64,000 nucleotides of DNA from assembly GCA_022446985.1 (NCBI GenBank), contig JAKVBD010000002.1, positions 1 to 64,000 on the forward strand, in the 5' to 3' direction. Below, in pieces: positions 35,242 to 45,086 of this stretch (position 1 is the first letter of the stretch; each line of letters opens with the position of its first letter). Both the position numbers and the translations under genes were made by a program. This DNA comes from Lentisphaerales bacterium. Lineage in GTDB: Bacteria; Verrucomicrobiota; Lentisphaeria; Lentisphaerales; Lentisphaeraceae. The notes below the pieces were generated by a model. That model saw nothing but the letters and a program-made list of their open reading frames with translations, had not been told where the DNA came from and did not search any database.

Positions 35242-36670
35242 ATGTGTAAGTGCGTGGTGTCGCTGTTTTTATCTCTCATGCTGAGTCTCTCTGCACAGGA
35301 TAAAAATAGTTTAATTGATAAAAGCTATAGTACAAAAATAGATAAGATCGTCTTATATGTTGTTAAAAAGCTAAAACTACGACCAAACAAAAACAGTATA
35401 GACAAAGTCTTCCTAAGACGTATCTACCTGGACACTATCGGCAGAATCCCGACCTACTATGAATATACAAAATTCATCAAAATGTCACCGGCAACCCGCC
35501 GTTCACAAATCATCGATCAATTATTAAACAGTGAGGCCTATGTCAGTCACAACTTCAATTATTGGGCAGATATTCTTCGGCCAAGGTCAGTAGAAGGCGG
35601 CTTGACTTCCCCTGAAAATTACATCGCCTACATTAAGGAATCGCTCAGAACAAACAAACCTTACAATCAATTCATGCACGAAATGCTGACCGCCAAGGGA
35701 GAAGTATTTAAACCTGGGAATGGCACTACCGTGCTACTACATGCGAGATGCCGGCATGCTGCTGGACAACCTGTCAAATACCATGAAAATATTCTTGGGG
35801 ACAAGTATGGAATGTGCCCAATGCCATGACCATCCATACAGCAAATGGACTCAACTTCTATAAACTGGCTGCATTTACATCAGGCATTCAAACAGTCCTA
35901 AACATCAACAATCGAAATCCAATTGGAAGAATGTATGCTAAAGATCGCGACAGCTTCAAAGGTGACTTTGTAAAATCTCAGATGTACAGAGCCTTTCTAA
36001 GTGTTAAACATGCACATGTCTCCACAACGGTATTGCTGTAATCCGTCTTCCACACGATTATAATTACGATGATGCCAAACCTCAGCAGGCAATCAAAGCT
36101 GAAGTCCCTTATGGTCTAAAAGTGGAGCTAAAGTTCACTAGCTCGCGAATTAATGCTCCAGACATAAATTCGCGACAGGCTTTTGCAAACTGGATAACTT
36201 CAAAAGAAAACCTACTCTTTGCTAAGTCTATAGCCAATCGCATGTGGGTAAAACTGATGGGAGCCCCATTTGTTGGTAACTTGACAGACATATCGTCAAA
36301 GTCACGAGGCGTGAACTCTTTCCTCACTGCAGAGCTTCCCAAAATCATGTTTGCTGTGAATTTTGATTTAAAAAGATTCCAGAAAATCATTTTTAATTCT
36401 CAAACTTACCAAAGGGAAACTTCCAGAACAGGCTTGGAGCAAGGACAAAAATACGCCTTTCATGGTCCGCGTCTAAAACGTTTATCGGCAGAGCAAATCT
36501 GGGATTCAGTTTTGTCCTTGGCATTGGCCAATCCTGATGCATCTATTAGCCATAAGCGCCAATATGGCAGACACGATTATTTCTACACCAAAATTGGTCA
36601 GATGTCGCCAGATGAAGTCGTTAAGTATATCGATGGGGCAAACTTCAATCGAGAAGGTTTTAATCGCTAA
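35242..36670 (+). pseudogene. Decayed DUF1549/DUF1553 planctomycete-type cytochrome protein
   Basis: GGAGA and the ATG at 35242 start a signal peptide (SLFLSLMLSLSA) and a DUF1549 region (VFLRRIYLDTIGRIPTYYEY, QLLNSEAYVSHNFNYWADIL). Around 35735 the frame changes and continues as DAGMLLDNLSNTMKIFLGTS followed by MECAQCHDHPYSKW, the hallmark CxxCHDHPY of this family. Another shift gives FYKLAAFTSGI. After more damage (LPHDYNYDDAKP is still readable near 36055) the DUF1553 part (INSRQAFANWITSKENLLFA, LSAEQIWDSVLSLA) runs from 36122 to 36670. At least three frameshifts and a shortened end relative to usual 700-1000 residues show the gene is dead. Confidence 0.85.
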
Positions 36671-36784
36671 TACAGAGTACATCTGAGTCTTACTTGACCC
36701 AAAATTCTATGGATTGACGATTAACTGAGGCATTGCACTTGTTACTCGAATTCAGCATTCACTAAATCCACACTTTACCCTTTT

Positions 36785-36814
36785 TTGTCATGAATTTTAA
36801 AAACGTGCTATACA
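36785..36814 (+). promoter_or_regulatory. Candidate sigma-70 promoter of the HNH gene
   Basis: TTGTCA (36785-36790), an 18-base spacer and TATACA (36809-36814). A transcript would start near 36821, about 67 bases before the ATG. Confidence 0.5.
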
Positions 36815-36887
36815 AAATGACTTTTTTAGGAATATTTCACATTATACAGTAACTATGAAAGACTTCTAAAACAAACTAATTGGCATT

Positions 36888-37208
36888 ATGGACTTCAGTA
36901 ACTTCTTCTCACCAGCAGATGAAAAACACGTCAAAAAAGAAAAAGAGAAAGCCCGCGAGATGCGTAAATCTCAATGGTGGAAGAACCAGTGCGGCAAAGG
37001 TCAATGCAACTACTGTAAAGCAAAAATTCACCCCAAAGAACTAACACTTGATCATGTTGTACCGATTATTCGTGGTGGCAAAACAACCAAAGGCAACTGT
37101 GTCCCTTGCTGCAAAGAGTGCAACAGTCAAAAAAAATACCTTCTCCCCATAGAGTGGCAGGAGTATTTAAACAAACTCCAACAGGACGCCAAAGACAATC
37201 TAAAGTAA
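36888..37208 (+). CDS. HNH endonuclease
   Basis: A 106-residue single-domain HNH nuclease. Zinc cysteines occur in CNYCKAKI and CCKECNSQK, with the catalytic HNH core LTLDHVVPIIRGGKTTKGNC. The N-terminal 35 residues are charged and helical. No signal peptide, no neighbours in an operon and no clear ribosome binding site. It is much shorter than restriction HNH enzymes and lacks intron or intein context. It may act in DNA repair or have arrived with mobile DNA (two pseudogenes flank it), but the substrate is not predictable. Confidence 0.85.
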   Translation: MDFSNFFSPADEKHVKKEKEKAREMRKSQWWKNQCGKGQCNYCKAKIHPKELTLDHVVPIIRGGKTTKGNCVPCCKECNSQKKYLLPIEWQEYLNKLQQDAKDNLK

Positions 37209-37279
37209 TTTACCAAAAATTTATTTTTACTCCCTGCAAACCAGCAGGTTAAGTGCAAGACTATTTTGAGGGACGTCAA

Positions 37280-37961
37280 ATGAAAAAATTTACTTTAATG
37301 GAACTTCTGATTATCATAGCGATCATCGGCAGACTGTCGTCTACACTGATGCCTTCCCTACAAAAAGCTCGCAAGAAAGGCATCACTGCCGTCTGTATAA
37401 ACAACTTAACGCAGATGTAGAACGGATATGGCATGTATGTCGATGACAATGATGGTACGCTTGTTAGGAATTTTAATGGAGTTGTGATTAGTACTGGGAA
37501 TACAGAAGCAAATATCATGAGCACATCTTTGATCTGTAGTTACGTTGGTCACACTCAGGTTTATAAGTGTCCGTCTGACCCGTCCCACCGTCTCTAGAAA
37601 CCAACTTTGCCGTTAAATCATATGGGTTAAATAGTTATCTCAATGATGGTCTAACTTGCAGTGTTGAGAAATTAAGTTTGATAAGTACAAATCATAATAA
37701 CGTTATGAGATTCATTGATGAAGCCGGCAATGTCCAAAATGGTTTCATCAGACCTAACGCTGACTGGAAGGGAGGCTGGCATGACAAGTCTTAAAACTTT
37801 CTTTCATGGATGGCCACATTCAAAATGTAAAACTTATATCGAAACAATCATGGATCTTCATTGAAAACATGATCAGCTCCGGCAATAGAGACTTTTCATC
37901 TATCGGTGGTGCTAACCCCGATCGAATCAGACTGCTCGACTTCATAAACATAAACGACTGA
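37280..37961 (+). pseudogene. Decayed prepilin-like secreted protein
   Basis: Starting with MKKFTLMELLIIIAIIGRLS, a type IV prepilin signal and helix, the frame meets an in-frame TAG at 37418-37420 where relatives continue with NGYGMYVDDNDG. It then reads on to CPSDPSHRL and a stop near 37596. A shifted frame continues VKSYGLNSYLNDGLTCSV and ends DWKGGWHDKS, and a last piece (SSIGGANPDRIRLLDFIN) ends at 37961. One nonsense codon and at least two frameshifts. It ends 2 bases before the convergent fetB-like gene. Confidence 0.8.
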
Positions 37962-37962
37962 C

Positions 37963-38739
37963 TTAGATAGTTAGTCGGTGATCTTCAGAAAAACATTTCT
38001 TAGCGACTGACCATGTAACCAAACTACAGCCTAAAGCTGTTGACGCCGATATCATCACCATAATCAAAATTTGGTAGTTACAGGCGAATACCGGATCCTG
38101 GCCACCAAGAATTTGTCCCGACATCATCCCTGGAATGAAAACCAAACCAACTGACATCATTGAATTAATGGATGGAATCATCCCGGTACAAACAGCTTCC
38201 TTCAACGCACTTTGAACGGCCTGCTGAGAAGTGGCACCAAAAAGTAAAAGCTGCTCGACATAATCACGCTTATTCCGCAACTCTGCAAACAGTCGATCAA
38301 GCGAAAGAGCTATGGCATTCATCGAATTCCCAACAACCATTCCAGCTAGAGGAATAAACAGCTCAGGCTTATACCAGGGATCAGACAACAAGATTCCGCC
38401 TGTAGTTACCGATGAAACTAATATGTATGTAACCGCCATGCATAGAAATATCGTCCATTGTAGATCAAAAGGCTTTTCCTTTATCCGATTATTTATGATT
38501 CTTGCGGCCCAAAAGACCATCCATAAAAATAAGCCAACAATGAAAAAGAAGTTTGAGTTCGAAAATATAAATTTGAGAACAAAACCCATCAGAAACAATT
38601 GACAGAATGTCCTTACTGAACCGACCCACAAATCTTTCACAAGTCCCAATTTTAGGAGTATCGATGCAATCGACGATGCCAAAATAAAACCGGTAAAAGC
38701 AAACATTTGCAATGTACTTATTTCAGGAGGTGCATTCAT
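37963..38739 (-). CDS. fetB: ABC exporter permease, FetB/YbbM family (UPF0014)
   Basis: A 258-residue integral membrane protein with about seven hydrophobic segments. The family blocks IPLAGMVVGNSMNAIALSLD, LLFGATSQQAVQSALKEA, MIPSINSMMSVGLVFIPGMM and SGQILGGQDP match FetB. FetAB was described in E. coli as an iron exporter that lessens peroxide stress; the substrate here is by analogy. The ATPase gene upstream overlaps by four bases. No signal for regulation is seen. Confidence 0.8.
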   Translation of the reverse strand: MNAPPEISTLQMFAFTGFILASSIASILLKLGLVKDLWVGSVRTFCQLFLMGFVLKFIFSNSNFFFIVGLFLWMVFWAARIINNRIKEKPFDLQWTIFLCMAVTYILVSSVTTGGILLSDPWYKPELFIPLAGMVVGNSMNAIALSLDRLFAELRNKRDYVEQLLLFGATSQQAVQSALKEAVCTGMIPSINSMMSVGLVFIPGMMSGQILGGQDPVFACNYQILIMVMISASTALGCSLVTWSVAKKCFSEDHRLTI

Positions 38740-39386
38740 CCATTTACCTCCATTCCACTTGAACTTAACTGTAGAGTCACAGAACTCTCATTCTCAACAA
38801 AGCTATCATCATGGTGACTTATATACACGACCATTTTATCTGGCTGACTTTTGAAAAATTCATTAATCTCGGCATCAACAATTTTTCTCGATGCTGAATC
38901 AAGAGCAGACGTCGGCTCATCACAAAGCAAAACTTGCGGATCTAATAATAAAACACGCCCAACCGCCAAACGCTGTTTTTGACCATGGGAAAGAGATTCG
39001 GCATCTTTATCTAAAGAAACACCTTCTGGGAAAAAGCGATCAATAAGTTCCTTTAAAACCTTATCACTCGGACTCTTATCCTTATTCATTGGCAACTCAA
39101 AAGGTAAAAGTAAATTCTGCTTAACTGAACCAGAAATAATAACCGGCAATTGAGGCAAAAGTTGAACCTGTCTCCGTCGCGTTAGAATATCCATATCCAG
39201 AGAAAACTTGATTTCACCGCTGTCCGGCTTCAATAGATTTACAATCATCTTGAGTAAGGTTGATTTCCCGCAACCGGAACCGCCCTTAAGAAAATAAAAA
39301 GTGCCTTCCTCAAAAGTAAAACTAAGCTTACTAAAGAGATTCTGCCCTTCAAATTTATGGCTTAACTCATTTAGGAAAATGTTCAT
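38736..39386 (-). CDS. fetA: ABC exporter ATPase, FetA/YbbL family
   Basis: A 216-residue ATP-binding subunit. Walker A GGSGCGKSTLL, Q-loop region QLLPQLPVIISGSVKQNLLL, signature LSHGQKQRLAVGR, Walker B VLLCDEPTSALD and the switch His in VVYISHHDD are all present. Signature Q/H variation (SHGQ for SGGQ) is tolerated. It overlaps the permease gene by four bases (ATGA), forming a two-gene exporter unit, probably for iron. Confidence 0.82.
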   Translation of the reverse strand: MNIFLNELSHKFEGQNLFSKLSFTFEEGTFYFLKGGSGCGKSTLLKMIVNLLKPDSGEIKFSLDMDILTRRRQVQLLPQLPVIISGSVKQNLLLPFELPMNKDKSPSDKVLKELIDRFFPEGVSLDKDAESLSHGQKQRLAVGRVLLLDPQVLLCDEPTSALDSASRKIVDAEINEFFKSQPDKMVVYISHHDDSFVENESSVTLQLSSSGMEVNG

Positions 39387-39508
39387 TAAACAACCTTATA
39401 GAATATGCAAGTGAGTATTTTAACCTTTACCCGGCGTATTTCATCGCAAACGCAATTATTGGTACTATTATTTATCTTTGAGTTTGAGCAAACTACCAAG
39501 GGAGTCTT

Positions 39509-41536
39509 ATGGAATTTTCTAACAGTATTTTACTGTGGACATCCATTGCCGGCCTCCTCCCAGTGATCATCCACTTGCTTAATAAAGAGAAGCCAAAGCC
39601 TGTCAGCATCCCGACAGTTAAATTTATTCTAAAAGCTGTAGAGAAATCCGCCGGTAAGAGAAAAGTCAACAGCCTCCTCTTACTCGCCATACGCATACTC
39701 ATACTACTGACGCTCTCTTTCCTTATAGCTAAACCCTTCTTTGCAGAACCAAAGCACCAACAAAACTCTGATATTTATACTGTATTAATAATCGATAACT
39801 CCTTCTACACCAGTCATACAAACTCAGAGGGCACACAATTCAACAAGATCAAAAATACCGCTTTGAAGATCATTAACGAATTGCCACATGGTGCTTACAT
39901 AAGCATCTCTGACAATGATGCCCCGAGTCCATTCACAAATATTAAAGACTATGCCAAAAACAAAATAACAACATTACCTATTTCGAATAATTACATCGAC
40001 ATTCATTCAAAAATACAACAGGCAATAACTCTACTTAATACACAGAAAGTCAAAGGTAAAATTTTTATAATTTCAGACCTTAACAAAGGGGCTTGGAACG
40101 AAAACTATCAACTCCCTGAAAACAACAGGCACAAAATAACTGTCATCCCCATATCACAGCGTAAAGGTAATATTTTTATAAATGAAGTTTTTACACAGGA
40201 CGCCTCTGGCCAGAACATCACCAAAATTCATGCAAACAGAAGTTTTTATTTCTCCATATCGGTTATGGGCGACAGACTTCTAAAAGGGACTACAGTCTCT
40301 CTGACTATTGATAATCAGGAAATCAATGAGCAAGTCATCCTGGAAGAAAGCAACAGCGCCAATTTAAAACTTAACCATAGTTTTGCAAAAGCAGGCACAT
40401 ACCGTTGTAAAATCGAGATCCATTCCGAAGATGGTATCGTGGCAGACAACATCTACTATCTAACGCTAAAAATCAGCCCTCCCGATAACATCGTCATTAT
40501 TCATTCGGGAAACAAATCCGCCCTCTATCTTAAAGCTGCTCTTTCTCCTTCTGGCTGGCACGGGAAACAAAGGTTCTACACTTCACTGTTAACCAAACTT
40601 GAATTTAATGATACTTCTCTGAATTCAACGGGAATCATAATACTGACAGGATATATGGCCCTCAGTGATTCACAATGGCAACTACTAAATCAATTTTTAG
40701 ACAATGGCGGCCATATTATTTTTGCTCCGGATGAACACAGTAATCCAGAAGTTATCAATCAGTCTTTCTTCCCCTTCTTCCAAACTAACCTGGTCCTTTA
40801 CCGGAAGAATCTACAAGTAATTGCAGATACCGAAAACCAGCATAATTTTCTCAGCTCATCACTAAAAGGAAAATTAACATCTCTTCAAACAAAGCAGAAT
40901 TTTACATTACACAGTACCGAAAACTCCAACGACTACAAAAGTCTGCTTAAATATTCCGATGGACACACTGCTCTCGCTCAAAGCATGTTACACGAGGGTA
41001 GAGTTTATTTCTTTGGTTTATGCCCAGGCACAGAATTTACTAATCTTTTAAGCTCAAACACTTTTGCAGTCTTGTGGCACCAATTCATAAACTACTGTTC
41101 TCCAAAAGCTCAACTCCAGAAAAACTTCTTCTGTGATAAAGAGATTGAACTTTGGGCCACTCCCGCAGAAGCAAAATTATTTAAAGTCTCTTCTCCTGGA
41201 GGCACGGTCGACCAAATCCCGCAAAACAGTTTTACCCAAAATGGCAAACTATTAACTTCGAGTTATTCCTCAACTCCTATAGCTGGTCATTACACTTGCA
41301 CGTCTGATATTCTACCTGGTTTCTCTTGCAATCTTAGAAGAGCTCCGAACTACTCTTTCTTTCCTAATCAAGAAGTAATTCAGGAGTTTGGGGAGAATAT
41401 AAGGTCAACAGATGTCAAAACCCACGAAGTGAGTTTTATCTCGAAAGATACTCCTCTTCAATTACTGATACTCTTAAGTTTTTGCCTCTTCATGCTGGAA
41501 ACCCATCTGGCAAACAGGAGACACTGTTATGCTTAG
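39509..41536 (+). CDS. BatA-domain membrane protein
   Basis: 675 residues. The first 80 are the BatA/aerotolerance N-terminal module: a membrane helix (SILLWTSIAGLLPVIIHLLN), the KPVSIPTVKFI segment and a second helix (LLLLAIRILILLTLSFLIA). A periplasmic VWA-like region follows (TVLIIDNSFYTSHTNSEG, KGKIFIISDLN), but its MIDAS is incomplete (DNSFY for DxSxS). Later there is a GATase-like segment (GIIILTGYMALSDSQWQLLN) and a C-terminal helix near 648-665. In PVC bacteria such proteins lie with MoxR and DUF58 genes; here only the following VWA gene is present (8-base overlap). The role is unclear. Confidence 0.75.
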   Translation: MEFSNSILLWTSIAGLLPVIIHLLNKEKPKPVSIPTVKFILKAVEKSAGKRKVNSLLLLAIRILILLTLSFLIAKPFFAEPKHQQNSDIYTVLIIDNSFYTSHTNSEGTQFNKIKNTALKIINELPHGAYISISDNDAPSPFTNIKDYAKNKITTLPISNNYIDIHSKIQQAITLLNTQKVKGKIFIISDLNKGAWNENYQLPENNRHKITVIPISQRKGNIFINEVFTQDASGQNITKIHANRSFYFSISVMGDRLLKGTTVSLTIDNQEINEQVILEESNSANLKLNHSFAKAGTYRCKIEIHSEDGIVADNIYYLTLKISPPDNIVIIHSGNKSALYLKAALSPSGWHGKQRFYTSLLTKLEFNDTSLNSTGIIILTGYMALSDSQWQLLNQFLDNGGHIIFAPDEHSNPEVINQSFFPFFQTNLVLYRKNLQVIADTENQHNFLSSSLKGKLTSLQTKQNFTLHSTENSNDYKSLLKYSDGHTALAQSMLHEGRVYFFGLCPGTEFTNLLSSNTFAVLWHQFINYCSPKAQLQKNFFCDKEIELWATPAEAKLFKVSSPGGTVDQIPQNSFTQNGKLLTSSYSSTPIAGHYTCTSDILPGFSCNLRRAPNYSFFPNQEVIQEFGENIRSTDVKTHEVSFISKDTPLQLLILLSFCLFMLETHLANRRHCYA

Positions 41537-43667
41537 TATAAATCCTGTATTCCCTCTACCTTTTATTGTTGCCCTTGCTCTTCTAGCTGCAACTATAAGT
41601 GTTACCGCCTACCGCAAAATAACTCATACAAATACAACCTCTCTTTTATACCTGCGTCTTTTGAGTCTTTTCTGTTTATTTTTACTGGCACTCAGACCCA
41701 GTATGAAATCTGTCGATTACCTGACTCAAAAAGACAGACTCTACATAGTGACAGATAATTCTGACTCAATGACAATTAAAGATATGCCAAATGGCCAAAG
41801 CCGCTCACAGGCCATAGAACAAAACTTCAAGAGAAACGTACCTCTCTTTGAAAAGCTCCAGAAAGTATACGATGTAAAGAAGCATGCTTTCGCATCTGAT
41901 CTCAATCAATCTACGACACAAGATATATCCCCTAAACTAACTGCTATTGGCAGCGCATTAAAGAAAACTGCAGTTGATCCACAGATTCGTAAAGTTAAAG
42001 GTATTCTTCTATTCAGCGATGGTTTGAGTAACAGCGGCACTTCAATAAATAAAGCAATTGCTACTCTAAATAAAAAAAACATCCCAGTCTATAGCATCAC
42101 ACTTGGGCAAGAAAGCTATCAGGGAGAAATTGTCGATGGCAGGATCACACAATTTGACTGTCCCCAAACGATTAGGCAAAAAAATGACCTTAACTTAAAG
42201 GTTTCTTTTGCTCTCAAAGGCTTCAAAGGTAAAACAGCTAAATTACAAATTTTAATTGATGGAGAGCTCGTTCAATCACATCAAATCATCCCTTCTGAAA
42301 CCGAACAGTCTTTTGAACAAGAACTTTCCCTTAAAACAAATTCTCTGTCTGCCGGCTACCATAAAATCACTGCTCACTTAGTTACGAATGAAAAGGAAAT
42401 CACTCCATTAAACAATCATTTCGATAACTACCTGCAGGTTACGAAGGGCTCTTTGCAATTATTAGTAGTTACAACGGCTCCATCTCCAGAGTTCAAATTT
42501 CTCAATCGAGTCCTTTCCAGCTTTGATGATATCGATACAGATGTTCCCAATCCATTTTACCTACGTTCTGAAGAAGGTAAAAAATATCTAAATGATTTAA
42601 ATATCGAAGAATATGATCTGGTGATTTTTCAAAACCCTGACTTAAATATAATTCCCACGTCATTTATAGAAAAGTGTCAACAGAGCATGAACAGTCGCAA
42701 TCTTGGCATCTTATTCAGTGGAGCTTCTATCAATAGCAAATTCCAACAAAAAAAACTGCTATTGGACTACCTTTATACGAGTCAGTCAACAGCCAAGCTC
42801 ATTTCAGAACCGAAGCATGTATCTTTGACTCAACAAGGTTCTTCACACTTCATCACTGCCTTTTTAGAAGAGCAAAATTTAAAGCAATGGCCTTCACTCG
42901 ATGGCGTAAGCAATACTGCACAAGTTACTCAAAGTGCCCAATGTCTACTCAGGCTCGATGAGACCCCGCTATTATTAACATCTACTCATAAACAAAACCG
43001 TAGTGCATGGCTGAATACCAATGCCTTTTGGCAGTTGGTCAATCATGAGAAGAGTAAGATTGCCTGTAGAACACTCTGGCTAAGAATAATCTATTATCTT
43101 ACTTCTCGGGAAAACATCCTTTCTGCTAATCTTTCCTTGTTTACTTCGAAGACTAGAGTTCAGGTAACGACTCCTTTTTCACTCAAAGCAGATTTTATTG
43201 ATGCCCAAAGCCTGCCCATCAAAAAAGCAAAGGTATTACTAAAAAACCAAACGCCAGACCAACAGAAGCATGAAGTCCTCATGCCTTATAATAAAGATTT
43301 CTATAACCACCAAATAAGCCTGAATACTGGCGGCTTATATACGTTTTCAGCATATTCGTCTTGGGAAGGTCATCAAATTATAAGTAATGAAGTAAAAGTT
43401 CATATTACTGAACCACGTGTAGAATTTGATCGAATCCTGACAGATAAAAAACTTATGGCCAATATAGCCAAAGCTACTAATGGCCAGAATCTCACTCTCG
43501 AAGAACTACCAGAATTACTCAACTCACTCATCAAAAACGCCCAATTAAGAACTGTTTCTCAAGTCACAAGTGATAAAGAATTATGGGATAACATTTTTAC
43601 GTATCTACTTATCACACTATTACTTTGTGCAGAATGGCAGTTCAGGCGCAGAAAGGCTCTCCCTTAA
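41529..43667 (+). CDS. Membrane VWA-domain protein
   Basis: 712 residues. Two N-terminal membrane helices (about 10-26 and 40-57) lead into a von Willebrand factor A domain with a complete metal site D76-N-S78-D-S80 (LYIVTDNSDSM) and KGILLFSDGLSNSG. Ig-like beta regions and a GATase-like segment (LLVVTTAPSPEFKFLNRV) follow, and a final helix (YLLITLLLCAEWQF) anchors the C-terminus. The gene overlaps the BatA gene by eight bases. Such pairs are thought to act in envelope assembly or chaperoning with MoxR ATPases, which are not in the window. Confidence 0.75.
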   Translation: MLSINPVFPLPFIVALALLAATISVTAYRKITHTNTTSLLYLRLLSLFCLFLLALRPSMKSVDYLTQKDRLYIVTDNSDSMTIKDMPNGQSRSQAIEQNFKRNVPLFEKLQKVYDVKKHAFASDLNQSTTQDISPKLTAIGSALKKTAVDPQIRKVKGILLFSDGLSNSGTSINKAIATLNKKNIPVYSITLGQESYQGEIVDGRITQFDCPQTIRQKNDLNLKVSFALKGFKGKTAKLQILIDGELVQSHQIIPSETEQSFEQELSLKTNSLSAGYHKITAHLVTNEKEITPLNNHFDNYLQVTKGSLQLLVVTTAPSPEFKFLNRVLSSFDDIDTDVPNPFYLRSEEGKKYLNDLNIEEYDLVIFQNPDLNIIPTSFIEKCQQSMNSRNLGILFSGASINSKFQQKKLLLDYLYTSQSTAKLISEPKHVSLTQQGSSHFITAFLEEQNLKQWPSLDGVSNTAQVTQSAQCLLRLDETPLLLTSTHKQNRSAWLNTNAFWQLVNHEKSKIACRTLWLRIIYYLTSRENILSANLSLFTSKTRVQVTTPFSLKADFIDAQSLPIKKAKVLLKNQTPDQQKHEVLMPYNKDFYNHQISLNTGGLYTFSAYSSWEGHQIISNEVKVHITEPRVEFDRILTDKKLMANIAKATNGQNLTLEELPELLNSLIKNAQLRTVSQVTSDKELWDNIFTYLLITLLLCAEWQFRRRKALP

Positions 43668-43703
43668 TTCATAAAAAAAATCATATGAAAATCCAAAATA
43701 TGT

Positions 43704-43732
43704 TTGACTTTCCCATTATTATAACATAAATT
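43704..43732 (+). promoter_or_regulatory. Candidate promoter of xylAB
   Basis: TTGACT (43704-43709), 17 bases, TAAATT (43727-43732). The spacer and -10 are made of two direct copies of TATAACATA, which a repressor could cover. No xylose regulator is adjacent. Confidence 0.5.
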
Positions 43733-43761
43733 ATAACATATAGTTTAACATGGAGATAAAA

Positions 43762-45075
43762 ATGGATCGCTTCTTCCCAAATATTGACAAGATCAAGTAC
43801 GAAGGCCCAAAGTCTAAAAACCCACTGGCTTTCAAATACTACGACGAGAACCGCGTCATCAACGGCAAGACAATGAAAGAGCACTTGCGCTATGCAGTTT
43901 GTTATTGGCACACATTCCGTGGTCTTGGTCACGACCCATTCGGTCCGGGTACTGCTGTTCGCCCTTGGCTTTCAAGCGATGACCCAATGACTCAAGCATT
44001 CGACACTATGGATGCTGCTTTCGAATTCTTTACAAAACTTGGTGTCCCTTTCTGGTGCTTCCACGACCGTGACATAGCTCCTGAAGGTGCAACTGTTGAA
44101 GAGTCTGAGTCAAACCTAAGAGAAGTCGTTTCATATGCTAAGAAAAAGCAAGATGAAACGGGTATGAAGCTTCTTTGGGGTACCGCTAACCTATTCAGTC
44201 ATCCGCGCTTCATGAACGGCGGCGGTACAAACCCTGACTTCGACGTTTTCTGCTACGCTGCAGCTCAGATCAAGAATGCTCTTGACGCGACTCACGCTCT
44301 TGGTGGTGAGAACTATGTATTCTGGGGTGGTCGTGAAGGTTACGATATCCTTTTCAACACAGACATGAAGCGTGAGCTTAAACACTTCGCTGATCTTCTT
44401 AAACTGGCTAAAGCTTACGCTGACGAAATTGGTTTCAAAGGCCAATTCCTAATCGAGCCTAAGCCAATGGAGCCAAGCACTCACCAGTACGACTTCGATA
44501 CAGCTACTGTTATTGCTTTCCTTAAAGAGCACGACATTGACTTCGTTAAAATCAACATGGAGCCAAACCACGCGACTCTAGCACTTCACACAGCTGCACA
44601 CGAACTACAAGTTGCTGCAGATGCAGGCCTTCTTGGTTCTATCGATGCCAACCGTGGTAACTTTCAGAATGGTTGGGACACTGACCAGTTCCCAACAAAT
44701 ATCTATGATGCCGTTGAAATGATGCTTGTCGTTCTGAAAGACGGTGGTTTCGAAACTGGTGGTCTTAACTTCGATGCTAAACCACGTCGCGCGTCTACAG
44801 ATCTTGAAGATATGTTCTACGGTCACATCGGTGGCATGGACACATTCGCACGTGCTCTCATCATCGCTTCTGAAATGATCGAAGGTGGTGAGCTTTCTGA
44901 CATCGTTACTAAGCGTTACAGCTCTTTCGATGACGGCAAAGGTGCTGAATTTGAAGCTGGTAAGCTTTCTCTAACTGATCTTCGTGACATCGCTGCGAGC
45001 AAAGCTGAAGAGCCTGCTCAAACAAGTGGTCAGCGTGAGCTTATCGAAATCATCTTCAACGACTACATCCTTTAA
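43762..45075 (+). CDS. xylA: Xylose isomerase
   Basis: A class II xylose isomerase, 437 residues from the ATG at 43762, which has GGAG at 43752-43755; a 43750 ATG is too close to this site to be preferred. Xylose and xylulose are interconverted. Family signatures: [17 protein letters not shown] (metal and substrate site), [16 protein letters not shown] (metal-bridging Glu and Asp), [23 protein letters not shown] and the catalytic His in FCFHDRD-like [11 protein letters not shown]. The codon choice looks richer in C and G than the neighbours, as expected for a highly expressed gene. Xylulokinase follows 11 bases later. Confidence 0.96.
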   Translation: MDRFFPNIDKIKYEGPKSKNPLAFKYYDENRVINGKTMKEHLRYAVCYWHTFRGLGHDPFGPGTAVRPWLSSDDPMTQAFDTMDAAFEFFTKLGVPFWCFHDRDIAPEGATVEESESNLREVVSYAKKKQDETGMKLLWGTANLFSHPRFMNGGGTNPDFDVFCYAAAQIKNALDATHALGGENYVFWGGREGYDILFNTDMKRELKHFADLLKLAKAYADEIGFKGQFLIEPKPMEPSTHQYDFDTATVIAFLKEHDIDFVKINMEPNHATLALHTAAHELQVAADAGLLGSIDANRGNFQNGWDTDQFPTNIYDAVEMMLVVLKDGGFETGGLNFDAKPRRASTDLEDMFYGHIGGMDTFARALIIASEMIEGGELSDIVTKRYSSFDDGKGAEFEAGKLSLTDLRDIAASKAEEPAQTSGQRELIEIIFNDYIL

Positions 45076-45086
45076 GGAACTCGACT

